Below are positions 33,592 to 43,308 of a DNA stretch of 64,000 bases, one piece after another; position 1 is the stretch's first letter; every line of letters starts with the position of its first letter. The notes under the pieces were generated by a model that saw nothing but the letters and a program-made list of their open reading frames with translations, was not told the DNA's origin and did no database searches. Position numbers and translations under genes: made by a program. Source of the DNA: an uncultured Nitrospira sp. (lineage in GTDB: Bacteria > Nitrospirota > Nitrospiria > Nitrospirales > Nitrospiraceae); contig CABVRW010000006.1 of the NCBI GenBank assembly GCA_902500785.1, forward strand, positions 35,278 through 99,277, in the 5' to 3' direction.

Positions 33592-35307
33592 ATGGAGCGC
33601 GTGTGGATCAGCCGCTATGATGCGGGTGTTCCTCTCACCTCCGCCTATCCGGAATGGACAGTCCCGGACCTTCTTCGGCACTCCGCCTCACGTTTCCCCG
33701 ATTCGACCGCGCTCTTCTTTTATGGCGCGCGCATCTCCTATTGTGAATTGAACGATCTGACCGCGCGCTTTGCGCTCGGGCTGCGGCAGCTCGGGGTGCA
33801 GGCCGGTGATCGGGTCTCCCTCATGTTGCCGAATATTCCGCAGGCGGTAATCGCCTATTACGGCGTGTTGAAGGCCGGAGCGATTGTTACACCCACGAAT
33901 CCCCTCTATGTCGAGAGAGAAATTCAGAGTCAACTGATCGATTCAGGCAGCGAGACCATCGTAGCGTTGGATCTTTTTTATCCGCGTATCCGCGCCGTCC
34001 GAGAGCGCGCACGGCTGCCGGCACGGATCATCATTACCAGCCTCGGGGACTTTCTCCCGGCCATGAAGCGGCTGGTGTATCCAATCAAGGCGCGGTTGGA
34101 AAAACGCTGGATCGTGGTCGAGAAAACTCCGCCGGTCTATGACTTTCTTGAATTGCTCGACTCCTCGCGCAGGCAAGGAGAGCGCGATGTCGCGCGCCTG
34201 CCCGTCGTGGGTCCCGGTGATCTGGCACAGATCCAATATACAGGCGGCACGACCGGTGCCCCCAAAGGCGTCATGCTCACGCATCGCAACGTGGTGGTCA
34301 ACGCCATGCAGGGCCGTTTCTGGTGTACGGATTTCCATGACGGGCAGGAAGTCTTTCTTGGCGCGGTGCCGTTGTTCCATTGTTATGGCTTGAGCACATG
34401 CCAGAATCTGGCCGTTGCCACCGGCGGCCAGATGATCCTGCTCCCGCGTTTCCATGCCGAAGAAGTGGTGAAAACGATTCATCAACACCGAGTCACCATT
34501 GTGTCCGGCGTGCCGATGATGTTCGCCATGATCACAGATTTCCCGAAAGTCAGCCGGTACGACCTCCATTCGATACGGGTCTGTCTCTCCGGAGCCAGCC
34601 CATTGCCGGCTGAGATTCAAGAAAGGTTCGAGCGGGTGAGCGGGGTCAAAATTTCAGAGGGATATGGGTTGACCGAGGCCGGCCCCACGACGCATTGCAA
34701 CCCGATTCATGGGGAGCACCCGCGCGGCTCAATGGGGTTGCCGTTTCCTGATACGGATGCCCGGATCGTGGATGAAGAGACGGGCCTGCGAGAGGTCCCG
34801 ACCGGAGAACCGGGGGAATTGATCGTCCGCGGGCCGCAGGTCATGCGGGGCTACTGGAGGAAAGAGGCTGAGACGCACGCCGTGTTGCGAGACGGCTGGC
34901 TCTATACCGGGGACATTGTCAGGCGGGACGAACGAGGATTTTTCTTTTTTCTCGATCGGAAGAAAGATGTGATCAAGCCATGGGGTGAGACGGTTTATCC
35001 ACGAGAGGTCGAAGAAATCCTCTCCCAGCATCCCGCTGTGCGCGAGGCGGTGGTCGTGGGTGCTCCCGATCGGCATTATGGAGAGGCGGTCACGGCGTTT
35101 GTCGTGCGGAAGGATGGATGCACCGTAACCGAGCGAGAACTGATCGAGCATTGTCGCCGGTCACTGGCACGATTCAAGGTTCCAGCGACCATCGAATTTC
35201 GCTCTGAATTTCCACGAACCATTATCGGAAAGGTGTTGCGACGGGCCTTGCGCGATGAGGCGAAGATGGCTTCGGCCGGTCTGCAGGCGTCGTCCAAGGC
35301 GATGTGA
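33592..35307 (+). CDS. Long-chain fatty-acid--CoA ligase (FadD-like)
   Basis: 571 residues. ANL motifs: YTGGTTGAPKGVMLTH (P-loop; Gly replaces the usual Ser), SEGYGLTEAGPTTH (A5), YTGDIVRRDERGFFFFLDRKKDVIKPWGE split over A7-A8, and catalytic Lys in IIGKVLRR. The order and the FPRTIIGKVLRR end fit long-chain acyl-CoA synthetases. It activates fatty acids for the beta-oxidation genes that follow. Strong ribosome site (GGAGG) before the ATG. Its stop precedes the thiolase start by 20 bases. Confidence 0.9.
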   Translation: MERVWISRYDAGVPLTSAYPEWTVPDLLRHSASRFPDSTALFFYGARISYCELNDLTARFALGLRQLGVQAGDRVSLMLPNIPQAVIAYYGVLKAGAIVTPTNPLYVEREIQSQLIDSGSETIVALDLFYPRIRAVRERARLPARIIITSLGDFLPAMKRLVYPIKARLEKRWIVVEKTPPVYDFLELLDSSRRQGERDVARLPVVGPGDLAQIQYTGGTTGAPKGVMLTHRNVVVNAMQGRFWCTDFHDGQEVFLGAVPLFHCYGLSTCQNLAVATGGQMILLPRFHAEEVVKTIHQHRVTIVSGVPMMFAMITDFPKVSRYDLHSIRVCLSGASPLPAEIQERFERVSGVKISEGYGLTEAGPTTHCNPIHGEHPRGSMGLPFPDTDARIVDEETGLREVPTGEPGELIVRGPQVMRGYWRKEAETHAVLRDGWLYTGDIVRRDERGFFFFLDRKKDVIKPWGETVYPREVEEILSQHPAVREAVVVGAPDRHYGEAVTAFVVRKDGCTVTERELIEHCRRSLARFKVPATIEFRSEFPRTIIGKVLRRALRDEAKMASAGLQASSKAM

Positions 35308-35327
35308 CGGCCTGCAAGGAGGTTTCC

Positions 35328-36518
35328 ATGAAAGAGGTTGTCATTGTGGCCGGCGCGCGCACCCCGATCGGCAACTTCGGCGGCGCGCTGAAGGACCTCG
35401 CGCCTCATCAGCTGGGGGAACTGGTCGTGCGTGAAGCGGTCTCCCGCGCCAAGCTGGATCCCCATCTCATCGACGAAGCGATCGTCGGTTCCGTCGGGCA
35501 TACGAGCGATGCCTACAACGTCGCTCGCGTGATTGCGCTCATGGCAGGACTTCCGGTGCGCACGCCGGCCTATTCGGTGCAACGGAATTGTTCGTCCGGA
35601 CTCCAACCCTTCGTCAATGCGTATCAGAATATCCAAAGCGAAGACGCTGATGCGCAGGTCGTCGGAGGAGTGGAAAGCATGAGCCGCGCTCCGTTCGTGT
35701 CTCGTGACATGCGCTGGGGAAAACGGCTTCGCCATGCCGAATTGATCGACAGTATCTGGGAAGGATTGACCGATGCGTTTTGCGGCCAATTGATGGGCCG
35801 GACGGCCGAGAACCTGGCTGAGGAGTTCGGAATCACTCGTGAAGAGCAGGATCGGTGTGCCGTAGAGAGTCACCGCCGGGCGTTCAAAGCCATTCGGGAA
35901 GGCCGACTCAAAGATGAGATTCTTCCGGTGATGGTCCAAAAATCGGTGGCCGGGCGGGAGGTAGCGCCGATCGTCGTCTCCCAAGACGAAGGTCCGAATG
36001 TCGGCTTGACCGAACAGCAACTGGCGCTCTATCCGCCTCTTTTCAAGGAGGGCGGCACGGTGACGGCGGGGAACAGCTGTCCACTCAACGACGGGGCCGC
36101 CGCGGCGATCGTGATGTCCGCCGCGCGCGCCCGCGACCTGGGGTGTCGTCCGTTGGGCCGCATCAGAGGGTATGCGTTCATCGGCGTGGATCCGACTCGC
36201 ATGGGGATCGGACCGGCCGAGGCGTTGCCGTTGGCGCTCAAGCGTGCCGGTGTGAACCTCACCGACCTGGGGCTCATCGAAGTGAATGAGGCGTTTGCGG
36301 CGCAGTATCTCGTGGTGGAGCGCATATTGCGGCTCACGCGTGACCTGGTCAACGTGAACGGCGGCGCGATCGCGCTGGGCCATCCGGTCGGCATGACCGG
36401 TGCGCGCTTGGTGATTACTCTCTTGTATGAGATGCAACGGCGCGGCGCCGCACTGGGCGCAGTGGCCCTATGCGTCGGGGGCGGACAAGGAGCCGCGATG
36501 GTGTTGGAGCACCTGTGA
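35328..36518 (+). CDS. Acetyl-CoA C-acyltransferase (beta-ketothiolase)
   Basis: 396 residues. Active-site Cys in VQRNCSSGLQPF, His in ALGHPVGMTGAR, second Cys in ALCVGGGQG. The ATG at 35328 has AAGGAGG seven bases upstream; the frame extends 24 bases further but without a site. It completes each beta-oxidation cycle by releasing acetyl-CoA. Together with the following hydroxyacyl-CoA dehydrogenase, hydratase and acyl-CoA dehydrogenase it makes a full set. It differs clearly in sequence from the thiolase at 24628, so the two likely serve different chains. Confidence 0.92.
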   Translation: MKEVVIVAGARTPIGNFGGALKDLAPHQLGELVVREAVSRAKLDPHLIDEAIVGSVGHTSDAYNVARVIALMAGLPVRTPAYSVQRNCSSGLQPFVNAYQNIQSEDADAQVVGGVESMSRAPFVSRDMRWGKRLRHAELIDSIWEGLTDAFCGQLMGRTAENLAEEFGITREEQDRCAVESHRRAFKAIREGRLKDEILPVMVQKSVAGREVAPIVVSQDEGPNVGLTEQQLALYPPLFKEGGTVTAGNSCPLNDGAAAAIVMSAARARDLGCRPLGRIRGYAFIGVDPTRMGIGPAEALPLALKRAGVNLTDLGLIEVNEAFAAQYLVVERILRLTRDLVNVNGGAIALGHPVGMTGARLVITLLYEMQRRGAALGAVALCVGGGQGAAMVLEHL

Positions 36519-36590
36519 CCGAGTGATCCGAATGGCGCGGAACCGATGGCGCTTGCACAGAGGCGCATCACGCTCCTCGGGAGTCGCCGC

Positions 36591-37814
36591 ATGTACATCT
36601 ATAAAGTCGGGGTCGTGGGGGCCGGGACCATGGGCGCACAGATTGCGGAAGTGGTGAGCTATGCCGGCGTGCCGGTGATGCTGGCCGACATTCAGGAACC
36701 GCTGGCCACACGAGGGGTCGAGTCTGTGCGAGCGATCTACCAGGCCCGCGTGGACAAGGGCAAGATGACGCCTGAGCAACTGGACGAAAAAATGCTGCTC
36801 GTGACCGCATTGCCGAACCTCGATGGACTCAACGATGTCGACTTGGTGATTGAAGCCGTGTCAGAGGACCTGACGCTCAAACAACAGGTGTTTCACAAGC
36901 TTGATCGAGTCTGCTCGCGAAGTGCGATTCTGGCGAGCAACACGTCCGCCCTGTCCATCTCAGCGATGGGGGCTTCGACGACCAGGCCCGGCAAAGTGGT
37001 AGGACTCCATTTTTTCAATCCGGCCTACGCGATGCCGCTGGTGGAGGTCATCCCAGGTCTGGCCACCGATACGCAGACGATCGACGACACGGTCAGCTTC
37101 GCGGAAAGCCTCCGGAAGACACCGGTGATCGTGAAGGAATGCGCGGGTTTCCTCGTCAATCGATTGCTCTTGCCCTATTTGAATGAAGCCGTCTGGTGTC
37201 TCCAAGACGGAGACGCATCCATCCGGGAGATCGATCAGGACATGGTGGCATTCGGCATGCCCGTCGGTCCCTTTACGTTGCTCGATACCGTCGGCCTCGA
37301 TATCGCCCTCGAAGTCGCGCGAATTCTGCATCGATCCTATGGACCTCGAATGACCCCGGCTCCGCTCCTCGACGCGTTGGTTAAGGCAGGACGATCAGGA
37401 ATCAAGGCAGGACATGGGTTCTATGACTATCTCAACGCCCAAGAGCGACGCCTTGACCAGAGCCTCGAGTCTCTGATTGAGCAAGTACGGCAGCAAAGCG
37501 GGCCGCAAGGCTTGAAATGGACCAGGTCGCGTCTTCTATTGGCTATGGTGAATGAGGCGGTCACCGTGCTGCAGGAAGGCGTCGCTTCGGCGCGTGATAT
37601 CGACTTGGCGATGGTGGCGGGAACGGGGTTCCCGAACGAGAAGGGCGGCCCGCTGCATGGCGCAGATCAAGTCGGCATCGACCAGGTGCTGCGGGACTTG
37701 GAAGAGTTGAGAGACAATGTGGGCGCCCGTTTCTGGCCCGCCCCGATGTTGCGTCGGATGGTGGAGGCCGGCTTTACCGGGCACCTTGCGGGGAGAGGGT
37801 TCTTCTCGTACTGA
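36591..37814 (+). CDS. 3-Hydroxyacyl-CoA dehydrogenase with duplicated C-terminal domain
   Basis: 407 residues from the ATG at 36591 (GGGAG seven bases upstream). The NAD motif is GVVGAGTMGAQIA, catalytic His in GLHFFNPAYAMPLVE, and CAGFLVNRLLLPYLNEA follows. After a first C-terminal domain ending GHGFYDYL comes a second, degenerate copy (LLAMVNEAVTVLQEGVASARDIDLAM to GRGFFSY). This matches the dehydrogenase part of FadB/FadJ-type proteins without their hydratase part; the hydratase is the next gene. It oxidises 3-hydroxyacyl-CoA in beta-oxidation. Confidence 0.92.
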   Translation: MYIYKVGVVGAGTMGAQIAEVVSYAGVPVMLADIQEPLATRGVESVRAIYQARVDKGKMTPEQLDEKMLLVTALPNLDGLNDVDLVIEAVSEDLTLKQQVFHKLDRVCSRSAILASNTSALSISAMGASTTRPGKVVGLHFFNPAYAMPLVEVIPGLATDTQTIDDTVSFAESLRKTPVIVKECAGFLVNRLLLPYLNEAVWCLQDGDASIREIDQDMVAFGMPVGPFTLLDTVGLDIALEVARILHRSYGPRMTPAPLLDALVKAGRSGIKAGHGFYDYLNAQERRLDQSLESLIEQVRQQSGPQGLKWTRSRLLLAMVNEAVTVLQEGVASARDIDLAMVAGTGFPNEKGGPLHGADQVGIDQVLRDLEELRDNVGARFWPAPMLRRMVEAGFTGHLAGRGFFSY

Positions 37815-37921
37815 GGATCGCTGCCGTTGGGGTGGCGGTGAGAGCGCGGAATCGTAGGGATGGACGCTGCTGAAATCGGATCCATGCGCGATGGACCGAC
37901 ATTCAATGAGGTGAGGCGCAA

Positions 37922-38710
37922 ATGACCACGACGACCGGCTCGATGCTCTCGTGCAACATGGACGGAGCAGTGGCCACCCTGGTGATCAACCGTCCTCCCG
38001 CGAACAGCTTGACCCCGGAGTTCCTTGTCGAGCTGGGTATGGCGTTCGACCGGCTTGCGACCGACGACGCAGTAAAAGCGGTCGTGCTGACCGGCACGGG
38101 TCGGTTCTTCATTGCCGGGGCGGATATTCGAGTATTGGCCTCGATTGTTTCGGTCGGGGAAGGGGAAGCCATTGCGTTGCAAGGCCAAGCGATCTTGAAT
38201 CAGATCGAAGTTCTGGAGAAGCCGGTGATTGCGGCCATCAATGGCATCTGTCTGGGCGGGGGATTGGAAGTGGCCATGTGTTGTCATGTCAGGCTTGCTG
38301 CGGAAGGCAGTCGACTCGGTCAGCCGGAAATCAACTTGGGCATCATGCCGGGGTTCGGCGGGACTCAGCGGCTTCCCAGGATTATCGGTCAATCGAAGGC
38401 CATCGAGCTGATCTTGACCGGTGATTCGATCTCAGCGCAGGAGGCGAAGGTGATTGGCTTGGTATCCCAGGTGGTTCAGCCGGAGGATCTCCTGCGCCAG
38501 GCCCAGGGCCTGGCGCGCACCTTCGCGTCAAAAGGGCAGATGGCCTTGCGCGCATCGCTTCGAGCCATCCGACAGGGCATCGAGATGGACCTTCGTGACG
38601 GCCTAGCCCTGGAAGCGCGCCTGTTCGGTGGGCTCTGTGAGACGGACGATAAAAGCGAAGGCTTGGCGGCATTTCTCGAGAAGCGACAGCCGCGTTTCAA
38701 GGATCGATGA
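37922..38710 (+). CDS. Enoyl-CoA hydratase
   Basis: 262 residues. Crotonase features: FFIAGADIRVLASI, INGICLGGGLEVAMCCHV with the first catalytic Glu, and LGQPEINLGIMPGFGGTQRLPR with the second. Both Glu residues are present, so it should hydrate 2-enoyl-CoA. GAGGTGAGG lies upstream of the ATG. The 107-base gap from the dehydrogenase gene is the longest within the plus run before the HTH gene. The lipase-like gene starts 36 bases after its stop. Confidence 0.92.
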   Translation: MTTTTGSMLSCNMDGAVATLVINRPPANSLTPEFLVELGMAFDRLATDDAVKAVVLTGTGRFFIAGADIRVLASIVSVGEGEAIALQGQAILNQIEVLEKPVIAAINGICLGGGLEVAMCCHVRLAAEGSRLGQPEINLGIMPGFGGTQRLPRIIGQSKAIELILTGDSISAQEAKVIGLVSQVVQPEDLLRQAQGLARTFASKGQMALRASLRAIRQGIEMDLRDGLALEARLFGGLCETDDKSEGLAAFLEKRQPRFKDR

Positions 38711-38746
38711 ATGTACGCTGGTGCGGTTCGGTCGATGAGGACCTCC

Positions 38747-39967
38747 ATGGCGCAACCGTTCGGCAAGCGGGCCTTGGCGTTGGGAGGGGGCGGCTTCACG
38801 GGCTACCTCTTTGAGATCGGCGCACTGACCGCATTGGATGATTTATTCGAGGACGGCGTGAGCCTGCACGACCTCGATTTGTACGTCGGTGTGAGCGCGG
38901 GGGCCGCGGCGGCTTCCTTGATCGCAAACGGAGTACGGCCGCAGGAGATCCTGGAAACGAATCTATCCGGCGCCAGGCCCTACTACTTCGATCATCGAAA
39001 CGTGTTTTCCCCTGCCATCGGAGAAGGGCTCAAGACGGTCTGGCGGGTCACCCGGCAGCTGGTCCCGCTTCTGAAGCTCTATGTGCGTCATCACCGTGAG
39101 ATGACGTTCATCGATCTGCTCGACAAGGCTCAAGATGCGCTGCCGAGCGGCATCTACACTTTGGAGCCGTTCGCTACGTATCTGGCTGCGATCTTCAAGG
39201 CCAAAGGGTTGAGTGACACCTTTGCCGGACTCTCGAAAGAGCTCTATATCCCGGCGATTGACCTGGACACGGGCGATGGCGTCTTGTTCGGCGACGAGGG
39301 GTGGCGGGATGTACCGATCTCACGCGCCGTCACCGCCTCCTCCGCCGTGCCGATTTATTTCTGTCCCGTCCGAATTCAAGGCCGCGACTATATCGATGCA
39401 GGCATCGGCCGCATGGCGTTCTTCGAAGTCGCGGTCCACAAACAAGTGGATTTCATGATCATGATCAATCCCATGGCGCGCGCTCCGCAGAGCCGGTCAC
39501 CTCGAAGACCGGCGGCGGTCGGCAGGATCGGCAATCGGGTGCGGGACAGGGGTTTTCTCTCCATCGGTGAACAGGCGTCGCGGATCAATTTCGACGCACG
39601 ATTTTCTCAGGCCTTGGAGTGCTTTCAGCAGGACTACCCGGAGAAGGAGGTGTTAGTCATTTCGCCGGTTGAGGATGACGCCCTGTTGTTTGAGCGGAGT
39701 TTTTTGAGTTACGGCGACCGGATCCATCTTCTCCGAGCAGGATATGGGGCAGTGACGACGCTGGCTAGGGATCAGTTCGATGAACTGTCCGCGCAGTTCG
39801 TCTGTCATGGACTGGCCATGTCACGAGCCAGGTTCGAGGACCGAGCCAGGCGGCGCCTCGCACAGATGGATGCAGTCGCGTCGGCTTCCGTTCCGAAGAT
39901 CTCCCGACCCAAGGTCGGACCGGCGCGTATCGGAGGCGTTGGGGCTGCCTGCCGCCGGGCAAAATAG
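38747..39967 (+). CDS. Patatin-like phospholipase
   Basis: 406 residues from the ATG at 38747 (GAGG six bases upstream); an in-frame ATG at 38711 is possible. The oxyanion loop is LALGGGGFTGYLFEIGAL, the nucleophile elbow YVGVSAGAA (GxSxG) and the dyad Asp lies in YIDAGIGRMAF. It hydrolyses acyl esters of phospholipids or storage lipids, presumably releasing fatty acids for the ligase and beta-oxidation enzymes in the same run. No signal peptide, so it acts in the cytoplasm or at the inner membrane surface. The tail is basic and proline-rich. Confidence 0.87.
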   Translation: MAQPFGKRALALGGGGFTGYLFEIGALTALDDLFEDGVSLHDLDLYVGVSAGAAAASLIANGVRPQEILETNLSGARPYYFDHRNVFSPAIGEGLKTVWRVTRQLVPLLKLYVRHHREMTFIDLLDKAQDALPSGIYTLEPFATYLAAIFKAKGLSDTFAGLSKELYIPAIDLDTGDGVLFGDEGWRDVPISRAVTASSAVPIYFCPVRIQGRDYIDAGIGRMAFFEVAVHKQVDFMIMINPMARAPQSRSPRRPAAVGRIGNRVRDRGFLSIGEQASRINFDARFSQALECFQQDYPEKEVLVISPVEDDALLFERSFLSYGDRIHLLRAGYGAVTTLARDQFDELSAQFVCHGLAMSRARFEDRARRRLAQMDAVASASVPKISRPKVGPARIGGVGAACRRAK

Positions 39968-39988
39968 CCGGCGCCGCGGAGGGCGCGT

Positions 39989-41926
39989 ATGGCAACAAGA
40001 AGAACACTGTTCCAGGGCTCACTTGCGGCAGCGGAAGCCGCTCGCGACACGCGAGGTTATTCCGGATTTATTGCAGGGTTGTTCGAAGGGGTCGTTCGCA
40101 GACCCCTGTTTTCCGCCGCATCGATCCCGGCGATGAGCGAAGCGGCGAAAGAGTTTCTTGATACCCTCCGCCGCGTGCTGGTCGAGAAGGTGGATCCGGA
40201 AACCATCGATCGAGAAGGCGCGATCGGCGAAGAGGTGTTCGGAGCATTGAAAGAGATCGGCGCGTTCGGCATTAAAATCCCGCGCCGCTATGGTGGGCTC
40301 GGTCTCTCGCAATCGGAGTATCACGCGGTGGCGACGCTCTTGGCCAGTCACGACGCCGCGACCACCGTATTGCTGTCCGCGCACAATTCGATCGGAGCGG
40401 CGGAACCGGTGAAGCTGGTCGGGAATCATGAGCAACGGCAACGATTGTTGCCTCGTCTGGCAAAAGGAGAAATTTCCGGATTCGCGCTAACGGAAAAAGA
40501 TGCGGGATGTGATATCTGGGATCTCAACACCTATGCGATCCCCGTCCATGAAGGCGGCCTGCTCCAAGGCTATCGGCTCACCGGGGAAAAGTTGTATACG
40601 ACGAATGCTCCTCGCGGGAATCATGAATTCTTGGCGTCGTTGCTCGTCGTCATTGCGCAAATTGTGAACGCGCCGCAGGACGTCAACCGTCCCAAAGAGG
40701 AACGGCGATTCGGGGCGTTTGTGGTCGAGACACAATCGGAAGGGTGCCGCTGTACGCGTCTCAGCTTCATGGGCGTGCGGGGCATCTACAATGGCCAGGT
40801 ACATCTGCGCAATGTCTATGTGCCGGCGGCAAACCGCCTCGGAGAGGAAGGCGATGGACTGCGGCGTGCGCTGGAGAGCCTGACTGTGGGACGACTCACG
40901 CTTCCCGCCGCCTGTCTGGGAAATCTCAAACAATGTCTCTGGTTGGCTCGGACGCGCGCGCAGCAGCGCATTCAATACGATCGTCCGATCGGCGAGCATA
41001 CGGATATCGGCTCCAAGCTTGTGTCGATGGCCTCGCGCATCTTGGCGCTGGAGGCTATCGTGAAGATCACGGGGATTTGGGCCGACGCCAAGGTGGATGT
41101 GCGGCTGGAGTCGGCGGCGGCAAAAATTCTCGCGACAGAATGGCTGCTGGACTCGTTGTTGGATCTGTTTCGCATCTATGGCGGACGCGCATTCGAGACG
41201 CCCGATTCGCTGCGTCTCCACGGAGACCTGCCGGTGCCGATCGAACGGATGATTCGTGACGCGCTCATTAATGTCATCTGGGAAGGGAGCAACGGCATCC
41301 TGACTCTTTGGATCGCGCGGGAAGGGTTGGCCGAGTACGTGACGCAGGGAACGGCCTTCCTGGACTGTCGAATTGAGGAGATGGCGCGGGCGGTGCCGTT
41401 TTTTGCCAAGATCTCCGCGCGATCCTTCAACTCCGTTGCGATGTTTGAGCGGGGCCTGCGATCGGGGGCTTCTATCGCGCGGTGGGAGCGGTTTCTGTCG
41501 CAGCAGAGCCGGGCGCTCGCGCGCAAGACGCTGTGGGTCACCGCCCGTCATCGGCAGGGTCTTGCGCGGAATCAACGGTTGCTCCGAGGCCTGGTTACAG
41601 CGAGCCTCCAGCTATTTGCCGTCGAAGCGTCATTGTGGTACGGATCTCAGCCGTCGGTACAAGCGCATGCGTTGTCACGACCTCTTGTCGAAGATGTTTG
41701 TTTGCGAGCCCATGAAATTTTGCATCCTACGCCGCTGCTCTCCCTGAGGACGCCCTTGTGGGATGAGGATCGGCGATTGTTTCATTTGGCCACAGACCTC
41801 CTTGCAGGAAAGGGCGCATGGTTGGAGGAGGGCATTATTCCATGGTGTTCGGATGCCCGAGATGTTGCGCCTGAGACCGTATCCGCGGTAAACGGGTGCC
41901 TGATGGAGACGGGGTTCGAGGATTGA
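39989..41926 (+). CDS. Long acyl-CoA dehydrogenase (VLCAD/ACAD9-like), second copy
   Basis: 645 residues, same architecture as the enzyme at 9515. FGIKIPRRYGGLGLS, GFALTEKDAGCDIWD, LYTTNAPRG and the catalytic-Glu region INVIWEGSNGILTLW are present, followed by the long C-terminal extension. It performs the first oxidation of fatty acyl-CoA. In the substrate loop ALTEKDAGCD replaces the common ALTEPxAGSD. GGAGG precedes the ATG. It ends the plus-strand beta-oxidation set; no ETF gene is in the window. Confidence 0.9.
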   Translation: MATRRTLFQGSLAAAEAARDTRGYSGFIAGLFEGVVRRPLFSAASIPAMSEAAKEFLDTLRRVLVEKVDPETIDREGAIGEEVFGALKEIGAFGIKIPRRYGGLGLSQSEYHAVATLLASHDAATTVLLSAHNSIGAAEPVKLVGNHEQRQRLLPRLAKGEISGFALTEKDAGCDIWDLNTYAIPVHEGGLLQGYRLTGEKLYTTNAPRGNHEFLASLLVVIAQIVNAPQDVNRPKEERRFGAFVVETQSEGCRCTRLSFMGVRGIYNGQVHLRNVYVPAANRLGEEGDGLRRALESLTVGRLTLPAACLGNLKQCLWLARTRAQQRIQYDRPIGEHTDIGSKLVSMASRILALEAIVKITGIWADAKVDVRLESAAAKILATEWLLDSLLDLFRIYGGRAFETPDSLRLHGDLPVPIERMIRDALINVIWEGSNGILTLWIAREGLAEYVTQGTAFLDCRIEEMARAVPFFAKISARSFNSVAMFERGLRSGASIARWERFLSQQSRALARKTLWVTARHRQGLARNQRLLRGLVTASLQLFAVEASLWYGSQPSVQAHALSRPLVEDVCLRAHEILHPTPLLSLRTPLWDEDRRLFHLATDLLAGKGAWLEEGIIPWCSDARDVAPETVSAVNGCLMETGFED

Positions 41927-41980
41927 GGCGGCGAGGATGCCGGTCGTTCCCTCGGAGGATCTACGTGCAAGGGAGTTCGT

Positions 41981-42964
41981 ATGACGGAAATTGCCGGGTA
42001 CTTTGAGGCGATCAAAGATCGATACGCGTTGACCAGCGATTACACGCTGGCGGAAAAGCTGGGGATCGCCCAACCGGACGCCAACCTGATGCGGCGCGGA
42101 CTCAAGGTTCCAAAACCGGAGCTCTGCATCAAGATCGCGAAACTGCTCGACAAGAATCCGGTGGAACTCTTGCTGATCGCCCAAAAGGACAAAGCTCCGA
42201 AGCAGGCGAAGGAATACTGGACCTTGGCCTTGACGGCGGTGGATGTCATGCTGCATGTGCCGAAACGTCCCCGGTATCTCCCCAAGAAGGTCGAAGCGAT
42301 CGGCAAGGAACTGAAGCAGTTGGAAGCGCAAACCCTCACCTACGAAGGAGCCGCGGCCAATGCGGAAGCGGTCCGCCTCATGGAGACGGCCGAACAGTCG
42401 GTCGATGCGATGATGGAACGGTGGAACATTTGGAAAAAGGGGGAGGCTCTCTATCCCAACTACCTGTTGGCCAATCAGGCGGCGGCGCGGCGACAGGTCA
42501 GAATCAGACGCCTCCTCATCCTGACCCAGGCGCAGATGCAGAACAGCACGACGGTGTCCGACGCGATGCAGGTCATGGACGATCAGCACCGTGCGGGCAT
42601 CAAGGTGTTCTATGCCTTTCGAGAAGCGCTGGTGCAGTCACCGACCTTTCAGCGGCTCGAAGCAGATTTCAGAAAACACGGCGCTGCCGATGACATGAAT
42701 ACGGCGATGTTCGATCGGGAAATTTTGATCTTCTCGCAAACCTATGGGACGGTCCCGCTCGGCATGGTCGGCACGCCCACGCCCATTACGATGATCAACC
42801 GGCTTCAAATTTCGTGGAAACCGGAGATGATCAGGGAGCTGGATCCGGCTCCGCTGTTTGATATGACCCGGTATGTGTTCGAGTATGAAGGGGCGGATTC
42901 GTTCCAGGAACAGCTGGCTCGTTTCAAGCGGTCGATCCGCGAGGTTCCCATCCGAGCCGTGTAA
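41981..42964 (+). CDS. HTH-domain protein with a long uncharacterised C-terminal region
   Basis: 327 residues. Residues about 15-65 (SDYTLAEKLGIAQPDANLMRRG, then LCIKIAKLLDKNPVELLLIAQ) form a Cro/CI-like helix-turn-helix with the usual AKLLDKNPVELL end. The remaining 260 residues are charged and helical (PKKVEAIGKELKQLEAQTL) with a globular C-terminal part; I recognise no domain. It follows the last beta-oxidation gene by 54 bases on the same strand. It may regulate the catabolic runs, possibly through the phased repeats at 32674-32710; this is inference from position. Confidence 0.6.
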   Translation: MTEIAGYFEAIKDRYALTSDYTLAEKLGIAQPDANLMRRGLKVPKPELCIKIAKLLDKNPVELLLIAQKDKAPKQAKEYWTLALTAVDVMLHVPKRPRYLPKKVEAIGKELKQLEAQTLTYEGAAANAEAVRLMETAEQSVDAMMERWNIWKKGEALYPNYLLANQAAARRQVRIRRLLILTQAQMQNSTTVSDAMQVMDDQHRAGIKVFYAFREALVQSPTFQRLEADFRKHGAADDMNTAMFDREILIFSQTYGTVPLGMVGTPTPITMINRLQISWKPEMIRELDPAPLFDMTRYVFEYEGADSFQEQLARFKRSIREVPIRAV

Positions 42965-43308
42965 GTACTGACTCGCCGGACCCATTCGATACCACACCGA
43001 AGTGCCCGTGCGCCTCTCCGCAATAATTTCAGCCGCGAGACTCGACTCCGGCCGCTCGAAAAAACTTGTCGCGGCAGGAGTATTTTATTTCGAGACATGT
43101 TATAAGCATTTCCTTCGCGGGTAGCACTCTCCAAAGAGATACGTATCAGCCGGACGTCCTGTTGTCGTACAGGCACGTTCTTCTTGAGGAGAGGCAGCGC
43201 GTCGCAATCTGACACAGTCGCGTATACACGGATGATGGTGCTAGAGATTTGTGCGGGCACGGGTACGACAACGATGTGCCCCGTCATCAAGAAAGAGGGG
43301 AGGCCTTG
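42965..43308. other. Intergenic region upstream of the two-partner secretion genes
   Basis: 344 bases. A short AT-rich zone lies at about 43076-43110 and probably contains the promoter of the secretion operon. No confident -35/-10 pair, repeat or RNA structure could be fixed. The frames here are not gene-like. Confidence 0.45.

Noticed and set aside
35076-36437. 453-residue minus-strand frame opposite the thiolase gene
   Set aside because: Antisense shadow of a strongly supported thiolase; composition is typical of reversed high-GC coding DNA.
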